DNA from: Stenocarpella maydis
Lineage: Eukaryota > Ascomycota > Sordariomycetes > Diaporthales > Diaporthaceae
Reading direction: 5' to 3'
Assembly: GCA_002270565.1 (NCBI GenBank)
Contig: NQMI01000014.1
Location: forward strand, 310,001 to 374,000
Length of the DNA stretch: 64,000 nt
Below are positions 1-10,621 of the stretch, in pieces. A program made the translations under genes and the position numbers. How positions within the stretch are numbered: position 1 is the stretch's first letter; the number at the start of each line of letters is the position of its first letter. Under the pieces are notes generated by a model. It did not search any database. It saw only the letters and a program-made list of their open reading frames with translations, and was not told where the DNA came from.

Positions 1-487
1 TTGCATAGCAGAAACCCGGAAAATGCGCGTGGGAGGGGGAGGAGCTATTGTGAAAAGAGGGTTGTGTTGAGTGCAAGCAGCTGACTAAACCTCCCCGCCC
101 ACCGCTTCAAGCTTGGATACACCTTTTACTCAGCATTCCAGTTTTCAAGCAGCACTTAATATATGCACAGATATAAATATAAACATGAATAATATCAGAT
201 AATTATCTATTCCTTGAATATAGTTATTAATTATATAGAAATATGTTTTATTGCTGCAGCATGATGTTTGAGATTTTCAGGTGCGGATCTCCGTGTTTAT
301 ATCGGACCCGAAGCCTGGACCGACAGGGGACCGACCTCAGCTAGAATGGGACCGATCTCGGCAACCGCCGCATTATCAATCAACGGGCGGGCCGAACTGG
401 TTGGGAAATGGCCATATCTAGCAATCCCAAACTCCGCTTGACATCCTCAAGGTTCCTTGCCCCAACCACTGCCGCTTCCTCCCCACC
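1..487. other. Upstream intergenic region with AT-rich patch
   Basis: No gene is seen. Positions about 150-275 are strikingly AT-rich against the GC-rich surroundings and include the palindrome agataattatct. The rest is the likely promoter and leader of the NBP35 gene that starts at 488. Confidence 0.6.
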
Positions 488-1596
488 ATGGCTCCCTCCC
501 TGGAAGAACCAGAAGACGTTCAAGATGTCCTCCAAAACCATGCCAGGACAAAGCCTGCATTAGTCGCCCCCGAGCCGGAGCACTGCCCCGGGCCCGAGTC
601 TGAAGCAGCAGGCACCGCAGACTCATGCGCCGGCTGCCCCAACCAGAAGATATGCGCCTCGGCGCCCAAGGGGCCTGACCCAGACATAACACTGATATCA
701 CAACGCCTTGCCGGGGTCAAGCATCGGGTACTAGTCCTAAGTGGCAAAGGAGGCGTTGGCAGTACGTCCCGGCCCCCAACCCGCCCATCACGGTCCGTTT
801 CTCCCGGACCCCCGGCATTTGGCTGACCTGAGGCATTCCAGAATCGACATTTACGAGTTTGCTGGCACACGCCTTCGCTCTGAACCCCGACAGCACCATC
901 GGAATCATGGACACGGACATCTGCGGCCCGTCCATACCCAAGATGATGGGCGCCGAGAACGAGACAATACACATCAGCAACTCGGGCTGGTCCCCCGTGT
1001 GGGTCACGGACAACCTCGGTGTCATGAGCATACAGTTCATGCTCCCAAACAAGGACGACGCGATAATATGGCGCGGGCCCAAGAAGAACGGCCTAATCAA
1101 ACAGTTCCTGAAGGACGTCGACTGGGGCGAGCTGGACCTTTTGCTGGTCGACACGCCACCCGGAACGAGCGACGAGCACCTGAGCGTAAACTCTTACCTG
1201 AGGGAGAGCGGCATCGACGGCGCCATCATCGTCACGACCCCGAACGAGGTGTCACTTCTAGACGTGCGGAAGGAGATTGACTTTTGCCAGAAGGCGGGCA
1301 TCAAGATCCTCGGCCTGGTCGACAACATGGCAGGCTTCGTCTGCCCCAAGTGCACAAAGGAGAGCCAGATATTCGAGGCGACGTCGGGAGGCGGCAAGGC
1401 ACTTTCACAGGAGATCGGCATCAGATATCTCGGCGCCGTGCCCTTGGACCCTCGCATTGGCATGGCTGGCGATTACGGAGAGAGCTACTTCGACTCCTTC
1501 CCGGACAGCCCGGCCTGCCAGGCTATCAAGAAGGTGGTGAGAGGCGTGGCCTCCCAGATAGCACTAGACTCCGAGAGCCTCTTCACCGAGGGCTAG
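488..1596 (+). CDS. NBP35: Cytosolic Fe-S cluster assembly factor NBP35 (NUBP1 family)
   Basis: P-loop ATPase that, with Cfd1, forms the scaffold building 4Fe-4S clusters for cytosolic and nuclear proteins. Exons 488-761 and 842-1596, 342 aa; the intron has a gtacgt donor and ends ttccag, and splicing restores the P-loop GKGGVGKS (about 86-93). The N-terminal ferredoxin-like motif CX13CX2CX5C is intact (C33, C47, C50, C56), which separates Nbp35 from Cfd1. The C-terminal bridging CPKC motif lies at about 259-262 and the switch-like [11 protein letters not shown] is present. The start has a strong Kozak context (caccATGG). It is convergent with AIM7; the stop codons are about 200 bp apart. Family length and motifs fit fully, so identity is nearly certain; its activity here is inferred from the family. 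Confidence 0.96.
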
Positions 1597-1793
1597 GCCT
1601 CGACCAAGAAATAACCGCGTGATACCCCAATACTTCAGTCACGCACGCTCTGCCCCGCGAGGGCGCGAGAAGGGTTCCTGCCGAGACCACTCGCACAGGT
1701 CTCGTGGCACCATTCTCTCCTTCCAGCAACCTAGGCCTCAGGCGGTATTCACTCGTGCCCTGTTCATGAATGTCCATCAAACACCGTCGCGAC

Positions 1794-2471
1794 CTAGGCG
1801 GCTCCGAGCTTCTCGGGGATCTCCTCCAAATCGTCGACCGAGCTGAGGTCTATCACCTTGTTGACCTCGGCCGTGTTGCGGAACAGCTCCTTTGCGCCGG
1901 CGTAGAGCATGCGGAGCTCGCTGTTGCAGGTGACGGGGAGGTAGAAGAGCAGCACGTAGGGGACTGATTGCCGCCCAGAGGGCTGTGCGAGTAAGGCTAC
2001 GTCAGCCGCATGCTACTCTCCTGACTGTATATCGTAAGAGGGGCCCCGTACCAAGGTCATCGGGTAGCTCATGAGCACAAATCTCGGCGAGTGGTCTGGC
2101 AGGTCCTCCCCGATCTCTTCAAGGCTCTTGTAAACAGTCTTGTCGTCGTCTTGCTTGATCTCCTTGGTCGCCTTATCGATCATGTCTGCGCCCCGGGACA
2201 GCTGTCAGCCTCCACACCTCCGGTGTCCCGGCAACCGCCCCGACTGCAGATGAAGTGCCACGCCGTGGCGGCGGGAAAAGAGACATGCATACAGATGACG
2301 GCTTGGGCATCGTTGGACCTCGAGGTGCCGAGACGGAACTTGCGCAGGTGGTCCTTGGTCTCCTGAGAGAAGGTGTACAGCCTCGCCTCGGAGCTCTAGC
2401 AGCGTTACATACAGCTGGTCAGCCAGGGGGTCGTTGTGTGTTCTCTCGCGGGCCAGAGAGCTCCATACCAT
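1794..2471 (-). CDS. AIM7: Glia maturation factor homolog (ADF-H domain, Aim7/GMF1)
   Basis: Small ADF-homology protein that binds Arp2/3 and promotes debranching of actin filaments. Four exons on the minus strand: 2471-2469, 2395-2293, 2185-2052, 1982-1794, giving 142 aa, normal for the family. The first coding exon is exactly the ATG, followed by gtatgg; exon 2 then reads SSEARLYTFSQETKDHLRKF, typical of fungal GMF starts. Later landmarks are QDDDKTVYKSLEEIGEDLPD, SPRFVLMSYP, VPYVLLFYLPVTCN and MLYAGAKELF. Every junction is GT-AG and phase-consistent. The gene shares a 480 bp divergent promoter with the molybdopterin-domain gene. No open reading frame over 100 codons exists here, so automated callers could miss it or misplace its start. 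The product is recognised from family sequence; the ATG-only exon is the least certain part. Confidence 0.9.
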
Positions 2472-2950
2472 GATGTCTTGTTCGCGTTACACGGAATAAT
2501 GGGATACTTTCGAGGTTATGCAGAAGCCAATATCAGAAATCGGATTTGGTTCGTCTGTACGAGGAATGCACTGCTCTCGATGGGCTGATGAGGTCGAATA
2601 GCAAGCAGGCTTGTTGGGTGGTTCAGACACCGGGGCTCCAACGAGGTCAGCCCCGCTATACGTATGTGCAAGTACAGTTACTAGTGTAGTTGTACTGCAG
2701 GCGCCCCGCTCCGTTTGGGGACCCATGGACCGAGCAGCCGAGAGCGGTGCCGACCATCGCGGGCCCCACCACGTCGAAGCTTCAACGGACGTCTATGACG
2801 AGAACACCTCTGCAGACACCGTCTGCACAGCGCATCCGTGGTTCCCTTGGTTCACGACTCTTTTCCAGGGCCACACTTGCTCTCCCACACCGCGGGTTCC
2901 GGACAGGATTGGGATTGCAATTCCCGGCCTAGGTTGATAGCTGTTTCTTC

Positions 2951-4384
2951 ATGTTCTCCCGCGTATCCCAGATTGCGCGTCACCTCTCCAGACCTGCCGC
3001 CCAATCCGCTTACTCCGGAACAACTCCCGTCCTCTCGGCCGGACTGCGCCTCCTGGTGGACATCATGTCGACGGCCGAGCAGAACTTCGCGCGGACGATC
3101 CACACCGCGGCATGTCTGATTATCGGCGACGAGGTGCTTGGGGGCAAGGCATGTGTTGTCCCGAGATACCCATAACCCGCCGTCTATAATCAATCTCCTG
3201 GCTGACGTGTGACGGCTGGTCTCTGCGCAGACCAAAGATGTAAGTGGGGTGTGTGGATTCTAGCACATTTTGGGCAACACACTAAACCGTTGGATATCAA
3301 GAGCAACTCGAACTACATGGCAAACTTCTGTTTCTCACTGGGAATTGTAAGTGATATATGTGACCGTCTTGCGCTCTGTGAGCTTTACTAAGTGTTGCCG
3401 GACAGCAACTCAAGAGGATTGAAGTCATCGAGGACGATGAGTCGGAGATCATCGAGGCTGTCCGCAGGATGAGTAACAGATATGACTTTGTCGTCACCAG
3501 GTGAGGAGAGATCCTGAAAAGGATGACCTTTTTGGGGAGCCGCCACAGCGCTTCGAGTCCAGACGAGAGAATGCTGCTGACGAGACGACCCTGAAAAGTG
3601 GTGGTATTGGGCCGACGTGAGTTTCCCGGAGAACCCACACCTGATTGAAAGTGCCAGCTCGTGCTAAGTCCCCGCCGCCAGGCATGACGATATCACCTAC
3701 CAGTCTATATCCAAGGCCTTTGGGCTCAAGACCAAGCTGTACGAGGAGGCGTACCAGCGCATGAAGAAGCTTTCTCGGGCCCATCCATCACAGCCGGCCT
3801 TCAACTGGGACGAAGATAGCCCTGCCAAGAAGGCCAAAATACGAATGGTGGAGCTCCCTACGGACGACTCTGTTCCCCTCGAGAAGCAGTTCCTCTTCCC
3901 GCGGGAGGACATGTGGGTTCCTGTTGTGGTGGCGAATGGAAATGTTCACATCCTGCCAGGAGTGCCGCGCCTATGTAAGTCCTTCGACCTGATAAATATA
4001 TATATATACACACGTGTGTCTCGTAAACGTCACTAACGACAAACCCATCTCGCTTCAGTCGAGGCGCTCTTGGACGGCTTGAAGCCCTACATTCTGCCGC
4101 GCCTGGTGGACCTGGAGGGCAAGGGCACATATAGGGTGCTTATATCGACACCCCTGGCCGAGAGTGCCGTGGCCACCTACCTCACCGAGCTGGCGGGCAA
4201 GGTCGAGCCGCAGGGCGTCAAGGTGGGGTCCTACCCACGATGGGAGAAGAAGAGAAACACGGTCACTCTTGTCGGCAAAGACAGGGAATACCTGGACAGC
4301 ATCAAGGACGAGGTGGCCCAGAACGTGAAGGGACGGGTGGTGCAGGTTGAAGGCGAGGATGATGACTTGCCTGATGTCAGCTGA
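2951..4384 (+). CDS. MoCF-biosynthesis (molybdopterin-binding) domain protein, YMR178W/FLAD1 N-terminal-like
   Basis: Seven exons, 2951-3148, 3231-3239, 3302-3346, 3406-3500, 3599-3616, 3682-3974 and 4059-4384, encode 327 aa. The MoaB/Mog-like domain (about 50-225) shows LIIGDEVLGGKTKDSNS at its start and the signature VTSGGIGPTHDD near 113-125. In human FLAD1 this domain sits before FAD synthase and has FAD hydrolase activity; the stand-alone fungal proteins are poorly characterised, so the reaction is not assigned. Residues 1-40 are Arg/Ser/Ala-rich without acidic residues, resembling a mitochondrial presequence; translation could also begin at the internal Met near 39. Intron 1 uses a GC donor (AAG|gcatgt), exon 2 is only 9 nt (TKD) and exon 5 only 18 nt, yet all phases close and the protein matches the family throughout. 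Confidence 0.88.
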
Positions 4385-7300
4385 ATAGAGGCCAGGGTGA
4401 TCGAATAAATACTCCGTCCTTGTTGTGATCGACGTATCGCCAGAGACTCTGACCGTGTTATTGTGCGATTTATCCGGCGGATCTATCAACAGCTTCCGTG
4501 AAGCCGGACCTCGAGGCAGCACGCATCGAATACGATGGAGATCCACTTGGTGTGCGAGTTGTAGGATTCGAGACGGGGCGACAATGCGTCGGGACCGGCA
4601 AACATTTGATGCCTGAGCTAGATGCTGGGATGATGCTTTCGGGTGCCAGCGGGAGTTCGAGACCCTGGCGTATTGCCCCGCCCCGGAAGCCCATGCCCGA
4701 GGCTAGGAAAGAACTAAAGAGCTGGAACAAATATTAGATATGTGTTGGATCCAGGAAGCCACTTTCTGGGGCCGCAACCACCACACTCAGAGGTGTCGGC
4801 ACATCCATTTTCCTTTGTAGTGAAACAATACGGCATGTAGAAGTCAGCCGTGTTCCGGCCGTGGGACATCAGATGTGGCACGGCAAAGTGCAGACGGCTT
4901 CTCGATAGGCTCTACCTTAACATTTGACGCCAGGAAGGGCAGAGGCGGCAAATTTGGTGCCCGGCCCTAAGAGCTTGGTCGTCCGGACCTCATCACAGTT
5001 TATATCGGACCCCTGCTGCGATCAAACACCCTAGCTCGACAAGCTTGAAGGGTATCCGTCACTGAGACTCTCCGTTGGCGTATCCACTTTCTTCTAGAAA
5101 TTTTGTCGGAGCTCTGTGCGGGCGAGAGATTAGGTATCGACGGTCCCCATTACCTAAAATGGGCGCTCCCAAACGTGTCAGGCCCCACGGAGAATGGGCG
5201 GGAGCCATCAGTGACGGACGAAGCGTCGGTCTGAGCGGAAGGTCTCCGATTCAGCTTGATTAAAAGAAGATTGTGGGGTGCAGGCTTCAACACCAGCTCC
5301 TCAACAAAACGGTTACGGATTTCGGTCGAGGCTTTCAAACAAGAATCGGGCCAGATCCAGCATCACACGTTGACAACAGTTCGGGAAGACAGCCTCGGAA
5401 ACCCCTCCATGAGGGCAGCAGCAGGAGCTGGGCACGCTGACCCGGGGGTTTCAATACCGGGCTTGACCAGCTACGGGTGCCATGCGCCGCCCGGTCGCTA
5501 TACCGATCTCGAGTCGTGGCCCGAGAAAGGGACATGCATATACCCAGCTGGGGGAGCTCCCATACTGCCATAGCGGCCGCGCGCCGGTCCACGGTAGATT
5601 GGGTCTTGGGAGGGTCGCCGCCCCAGGTCCAAAAGGTGTTGATCTTGTCGGGGATTCTGGCGTGAATGAAGAGGCCCCCGCATGCGGCCCCCGATCAAAT
5701 CGAAGCTAGGGGTCGTGCCTGCTGCCCGAAGACGTGATCTTGTCTTAGGACGTACTCGTTATCGCGGCGGTCGCCGACCGTTCAGCCGTTGAGAGCACAG
5801 CCCGAGCCCGCACCCGCACCCGCATCCCTGAGGATGGGGAGCCATTGGGAAGGGATACCCAGGTCAACTGCTACATCGAACCAAACCTGAGGCGGCCAAG
5901 GATGAAGCTACGGGCACATCGCCGGAAGTGCTTCTCGGGGCGCGAGCACCCTCGCCCTGGGGTGGTGTGGCCGGTGGTTGTGGTGGTTGTGGTGGTTTGT
6001 TGTCGAGTTGCAGACTAGACTGTTTGGTCTCATCTCTGTAAGATTGGGTGGGGTGGGGTACGCTTCTCTCCCCTGACTCCTGTTACCTGTTCGCGTACAG
6101 TACAGGACAGTAGAGCACAGTACGGTCCCGTGCCCCATGCCGGGAGAGGAACGGGCCAGGCAGGAGCCGTACTTAGCGACAGCTTCGTCGCTATGTACTT
6201 AGTAGTATCCTGGCAGCCGTGGCCGGGGTTCCTGATGTGGCCGACTGGTGTCGTCCTTTCTCCCGAAGTGGCCCTGCAGAGACGGGAGTCCATGTGAGGA
6301 GTATGGATATATTGCGCCAGGCTCGCGAACTGGCCCGGCGCACACAGGTTTAATAAGTCTGGCGCAATCTCTGACCAGGAAGCCGTGGTGAGTCTTCTGC
6401 ATCTCCGTCTCCCAGCTCGTGCATGCCGCAAGCTGCAACTAGCCATGCAGGAGCAAGACACTATCCTTGAAGACGGGCAGGCCGGCCACGTGGATGGGCT
6501 GGGCAGTGCATCTCGGAGAGCCGCCAAAGAAAGGACGGAGGTGTCCAAGGCTGGCGGCGGTTGTCCCAAGTAAGCAAGCCCTAGCCGAAATCGACCTCAA
6601 CTTTGCTGAACTCCACGGCCCACCATGCCTGCCTGTGCCTGGATATTGCGTGCGTGCGTGTGTCAAGTTCGGCGTTGCCAGCCGATGGCCGACCACCAGC
6701 GCGCAGGGTAGGGCAATGCAATTCGACCGTTCAGCAGCCGCTATAGGTTTGTGGACTCGGGCGACGCTGGAACCAAAAGAGGTTTTTTCCTGGTACTGGT
6801 CAGGATTGGCGGCGGTGAAATTGGCCTGTGTCCGCTCTCATCTCCATCCATATCACGCAACCTGACCGGCCTGACGAGCCCGGCGGCTGGACAGGAACAG
6901 GGCGCGCAACCCGATAGGGGGCGCTGGGCCGGGATGACTGTGCCTTGCTGTTTATTAGGAGCTGCACGAACGCCGCGGCGATCAGAGACCAGAGAAGAAG
7001 TCTGGTTGCACAAGCAGATATGCATCACAAGGGGATCAGTTTCAACAACCAAGGATGCCCAAGCCTGGCAGGCCTGATCCCCAATGCCCCGTCGCCCAGC
7101 TACCCAGGCCCTATATCTCGCGCCGTCAGCATGCCGAACGAACCACTGCCAGAAGCAGCCCAGATGCTTGCAGCAATGCGGCGCCGCCTTTCGACATGTA
7201 CTGGGTTGAACCGCTCGAGCGATGGCACGGATGCAGTCTACACCTTTGGTTTCGCCACCATCTCCATGCTGCCCCGATACTTTGTGTCGATTACCACTAT

Positions 7301-8700
7301 CATGGCCTCGAGAGGCCGTGAGGGGCCGTGGTCCGCGCTTTGATGCGCGCTGTTGCTCGCCGGTTGTCCTTGTTGCCCCGGGCGCTGTCACTGCCGCTGC
7401 CGCTGTCACCGGTCAATCCAGACGGCCCGGGCGGGAAGGCTGACAGGAGACGCCAGGTGCTCGCCTCGCATTGCCCCTGTGCATCTTCGCTCTCGGACGA
7501 TTCACCATTCGCATCTTGACCCCCACACAGGCTGCTGGGCTGCCTGGACACCTGGACACCTGGACACCTGGATGCCTCTCGGGACGAGGTGCAACAGTGG
7601 TGACACGGGCTGTGTTGGTGGTACTCGGCGAGCTGTCGTCTCCCGCGTGGAGCCTATTTTTATTGCGGTGAGACCCTGTGGTGTATCCTCTGGGTGTCTT
7701 GCACAGGCTCGCTCAAGGTGTAGTGTATGTACATGGGCATGGACATGACAGATCTGGCTAGACCAGGAGTGGTCCGACACCAAGTCTCGTTGCTGATGGT
7801 TTAGCTGCCAAGGTTGGCCGTCTGCCAACCTGGTCCCCAACGCAGATGGAACTGCAACGTTGGGGGGGTAGCAGCGCCCATGGTGTCGGCTTGATTTTCA
7901 GCCTGGCCCAACATCGAGAATATTCCTTCGACATGCAGAAGGCAGGCGTAGGCACAGGCGTAGGCACAGGCGCGGGCGCCCGCGCTCATGCCCGGGCCGT
8001 CGTGGTGGGATGGTCAGCCCCCTGTGAGGCTCAAGAAGCCATCTGTACAATCCTGCCGACCCTACATAGCATGGGGGTTGCGTCCAGTGCGGACTGGGTA
8101 CGTAGGAAAGGACGGCCGTCCCACCAGCGCATGCGATGGGATGGATATTCTGTCCTCCCCACCACCCGCCTCCAGCCTCCTGCGGGTGCGTCCTCGGCGC
8201 CGAGAGGCTCACGGGTGTGGCCTGTGTGACGCGCGAGCCGGCGGGGTGTGGACAATGGGCAGACTGGCCCAGGTGCTAACTCGATCGGTGACGGTGTCTC
8301 ATCGAGGTTCCCCAGCGGGCAGAGAGCTTGAGCCGTCAGGCTGGCGAGCTGGAGTCCCAATGCTAAAGAGCTTGTACTGTGTGTGAAGGCATACCAGCAG
8401 GTGAGGAGGCGGAGGCGGTTAGTCGTTTGGGCACCGTCATACCAGAGACTAAGGACCTAATAAAAGCATATGGAGTATTTCAATTTACCAAGTAGGGCTC
8501 CCAATCACACACCAAGCGGGCTGATGCGCACTGTGTACCTGGTTGGCCTCGGTGCCCCCAAGTGGCGGAAGCCAATCACGGCTCCAGAGCCTGCAGCTTG
8601 GTAGCATTCTCGGCTCATCTTTGTGAGAAGTACCCCTGCAGACTTTGGACCCCTGGCGGGCGAGAGTGGGTAGTAGTGTACATATGTACGGAGCACACTA
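4385..8700. other. Intergenic region, no gene recognised
   Basis: Only short overlapping frames without recognisable domains or consistent codon bias. The frame at 4498-4737 (79 codons) and the antisense frame at 6741-7409 (222 codons, low-complexity) were examined and not accepted. Small imprecise repeats occur: ggacacctggacacctgg near 7545-7575 and a 12-bp aggcacaggcgt unit near 7942-7972. Confidence 0.5.
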
Positions 8701-8805
8701 GGTTCGGATACATTGCTCCAACGTCCTGAGCGCCCCCATGTTGTGGTGGACAAAGCGGCCCCTCCTGCTTTGACTAGCAAGGAGACAGAGAGGCAGAGAG
8801 GCAGA

Positions 8806-8876
8806 CAGCCAGCCAGCCAGCCAGCCAGCCCAGCCAGCCCAGCCAGCCAGCCAGCCAGCCAGCCCGCCCAGCCCAG
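8806..8876. repeat. Imperfect AGCC tetranucleotide tandem repeat
   Basis: About 17 imperfect copies of AGCC/CAGCC in a row, followed by a short CAAT/CAGT-type repeat to about 8930. It lies roughly 850-920 bp upstream of the ras-1 start codon, in the presumed promoter or 5' leader. Confidence 0.85.
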
Positions 8877-8990
8877 CTTGGCCCTGTCAGTCAATCAGTC
8901 AATCACTCATTCACTCAGTCAGGGAAGAGAGAAGTCACAAGACACCACACCCTGCTCTCGCTCGCTCTCCATCCCCCTGCCCCTGCTTGC

Positions 8991-9028
8991 TCCTCCTCCT
9001 CCTCCTCCTCCTCCTCCTCCTCCTCCTC

Positions 9029-9075
<47 letters not shown>
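8991..9075. repeat. Compound (TCC)n-(TGC)n microsatellite
   Basis: About 14 TCC units (8991-9032) pass directly into about 14 TGC/CTG units (to 9075). Frames reading through it give polyleucine or poly(Q)/poly(E) and are artefacts. It sits about 650-740 bp before the ras-1 ATG. A further (TTCGCC)n run lies at about 9324-9350, and the whole leader to 9727 is pyrimidine-rich, as is common in strongly expressed fungal genes. Confidence 0.9.
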
Positions 9076-9079
<4 letters not shown>

Positions 9080-9727
9080 CTGTGCTGCCGCCAACGCTTT
9101 ACCGCTGCCGCTGCCGCTACCTCTGAACCTGGATCCTGCAGTCACTTCCGTTTCCATTTCCCAGAGCGCCCACCCTGCTGCACCCACACACCACACCCCA
9201 ATCTGGCGTACCCACGCCATCCATTTTAATTCTTTCTCCTGCCTACTCCTACTCCTTGCCATCCATCCCGCGCATCAGAACTGCCGCGACAACCCTCGAC
9301 CATTCTCGACTCTCCATCGCCATCGCCTTCGCCTTCGCCTTCGCCTTCCTTTCGCCTTGGCCAGCAAGACAACATCCGATCTCCCCCCACCGCCAGAGTC
9401 TCCGGTCTCTCCCAATTGACCAACCCCGTGCCCGACCTCTCAACCACACCCGCCCCGGGACGGACCAACGTTGGCGTTTTAACTCCCAGCTTGGCGCTGG
9501 AACTTGGACTGGGATCGACGTCTCTTCTTCAAACAAGTACCACCACACCAAGAGGGTCCCGAATCCGTCATTTGCCCCGGAAAGGACAACCGTACCTCCA
9601 CTCGGCAACACATCATCACATTACCCTTCACCTGGTCCGCCTATTTCGTTCGGGCATCAACTAGTTTCGGTTCGTGTCGTCAATACTGCAGGCCTCAGTC
9701 GTCTCGGTCCCCCTTATCGCAGCTACA

Positions 9728-10621
9728 ATGGCTTCCAAGGTACGCTCTAAACACGCCATTCATGGGCGCCATCATCCCTTGCCAGCTTCCGCCCCGGCCA
9801 TCATCCGTTCCCATTGCGCACCTGCTGCGTCGCAACCAGCCCGCTTACAATCGTCGCCAGCAGTTTCTGAGAGAGTACAAATTGGTGGTGGTCGGCGGAG
9901 GTGGTGTTGGTAAATCGTGTCTTACGATTCAATTGATCCAAAGCCATTTCGTCGATGAATACGACCCAACAATCGAGGGTGCGTCGCACACCAATCCCAT
10001 CCCTGCTGCCTGCATCAATTGACCCCTTCGTTGCAGACTCGTACCGAAAGCAATGTGTCATTGACGACGAGGTCGCCCTGCTCGATGTCCTTGACACCGC
10101 CGGCCAAGAAGAATACTCGGCCATGCGAGAGCAGTACATGCGCACGGGCGAAGGTTTCCTGCTCGTTTACTCCATCACGTCCCGTCAGAGTTTCGAAGAA
10201 ATCACAACCTTCCAGCAACAAATCCTGCGGGTCAAGGACAAGGACTACTTCCCCATGGTCGTCGTGGGCAACAAGTGCGATCTGGAGGGCGAGCGCGAGG
10301 TCACCAGGCAAGGTATGTCGCCCCCGCTTCATTTTGACGTGTCCGTGGCGCCCCTCGAATAGTTGCTAATGGTCTAATGCAGAGGGTGAGAACCTGGCAA
10401 GGTCGTTCGGCTGCAAGTTTATCGAGACATCCGCAAAGTCCCGTATCAACGTCGATAAGGCATTCTACGATATCGTACGCGAAATCCGACGCTTTAACCG
10501 TGAAATGCAAGGATACTCGACCGGCAGCGGCGCCTCTGCGCCAAACGGTGCCGTCAAGCCCATGGATGTCAGCGATAGCGATGCCGAGGCGGGATGCTGC
10601 TCCAAGTGCGTGATAATGTGA
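9728..10621 (+). CDS. ras-1: Ras GTPase (ras-1 orthologue)
   Basis: Small GTPase switch upstream of cAMP and MAPK signalling at the plasma membrane. Exons 9728-9739, 9864-9978, 10037-10312, 10383-10621 give 213 aa, the same as Neurospora ras-1. Visible motifs: P-loop GGGGVGKS (about 15-22, G17 corresponds to human G12), effector loop YDPTIEDSY, DTAGQEE (Q66 matches human Q61), NKCD and ETSAKS. The C-terminus CCSKCVIM has a CaaX box (C210, farnesylation expected from Met) and two upstream cysteines for palmitoylation. The first coding exon is 12 nt (MASK). No activating substitution is seen at G17, G18 or Q66. A long pyrimidine- and repeat-rich leader precedes it. Orthology to ras-1 rather than ras-2 rests on sequence resemblance. 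Confidence 0.96.

Noticed and set aside
6741..7409. 222-codon minus-strand frame
   Set aside because: Low-complexity, no recognisable family, no codon bias typical of neighbouring genes.
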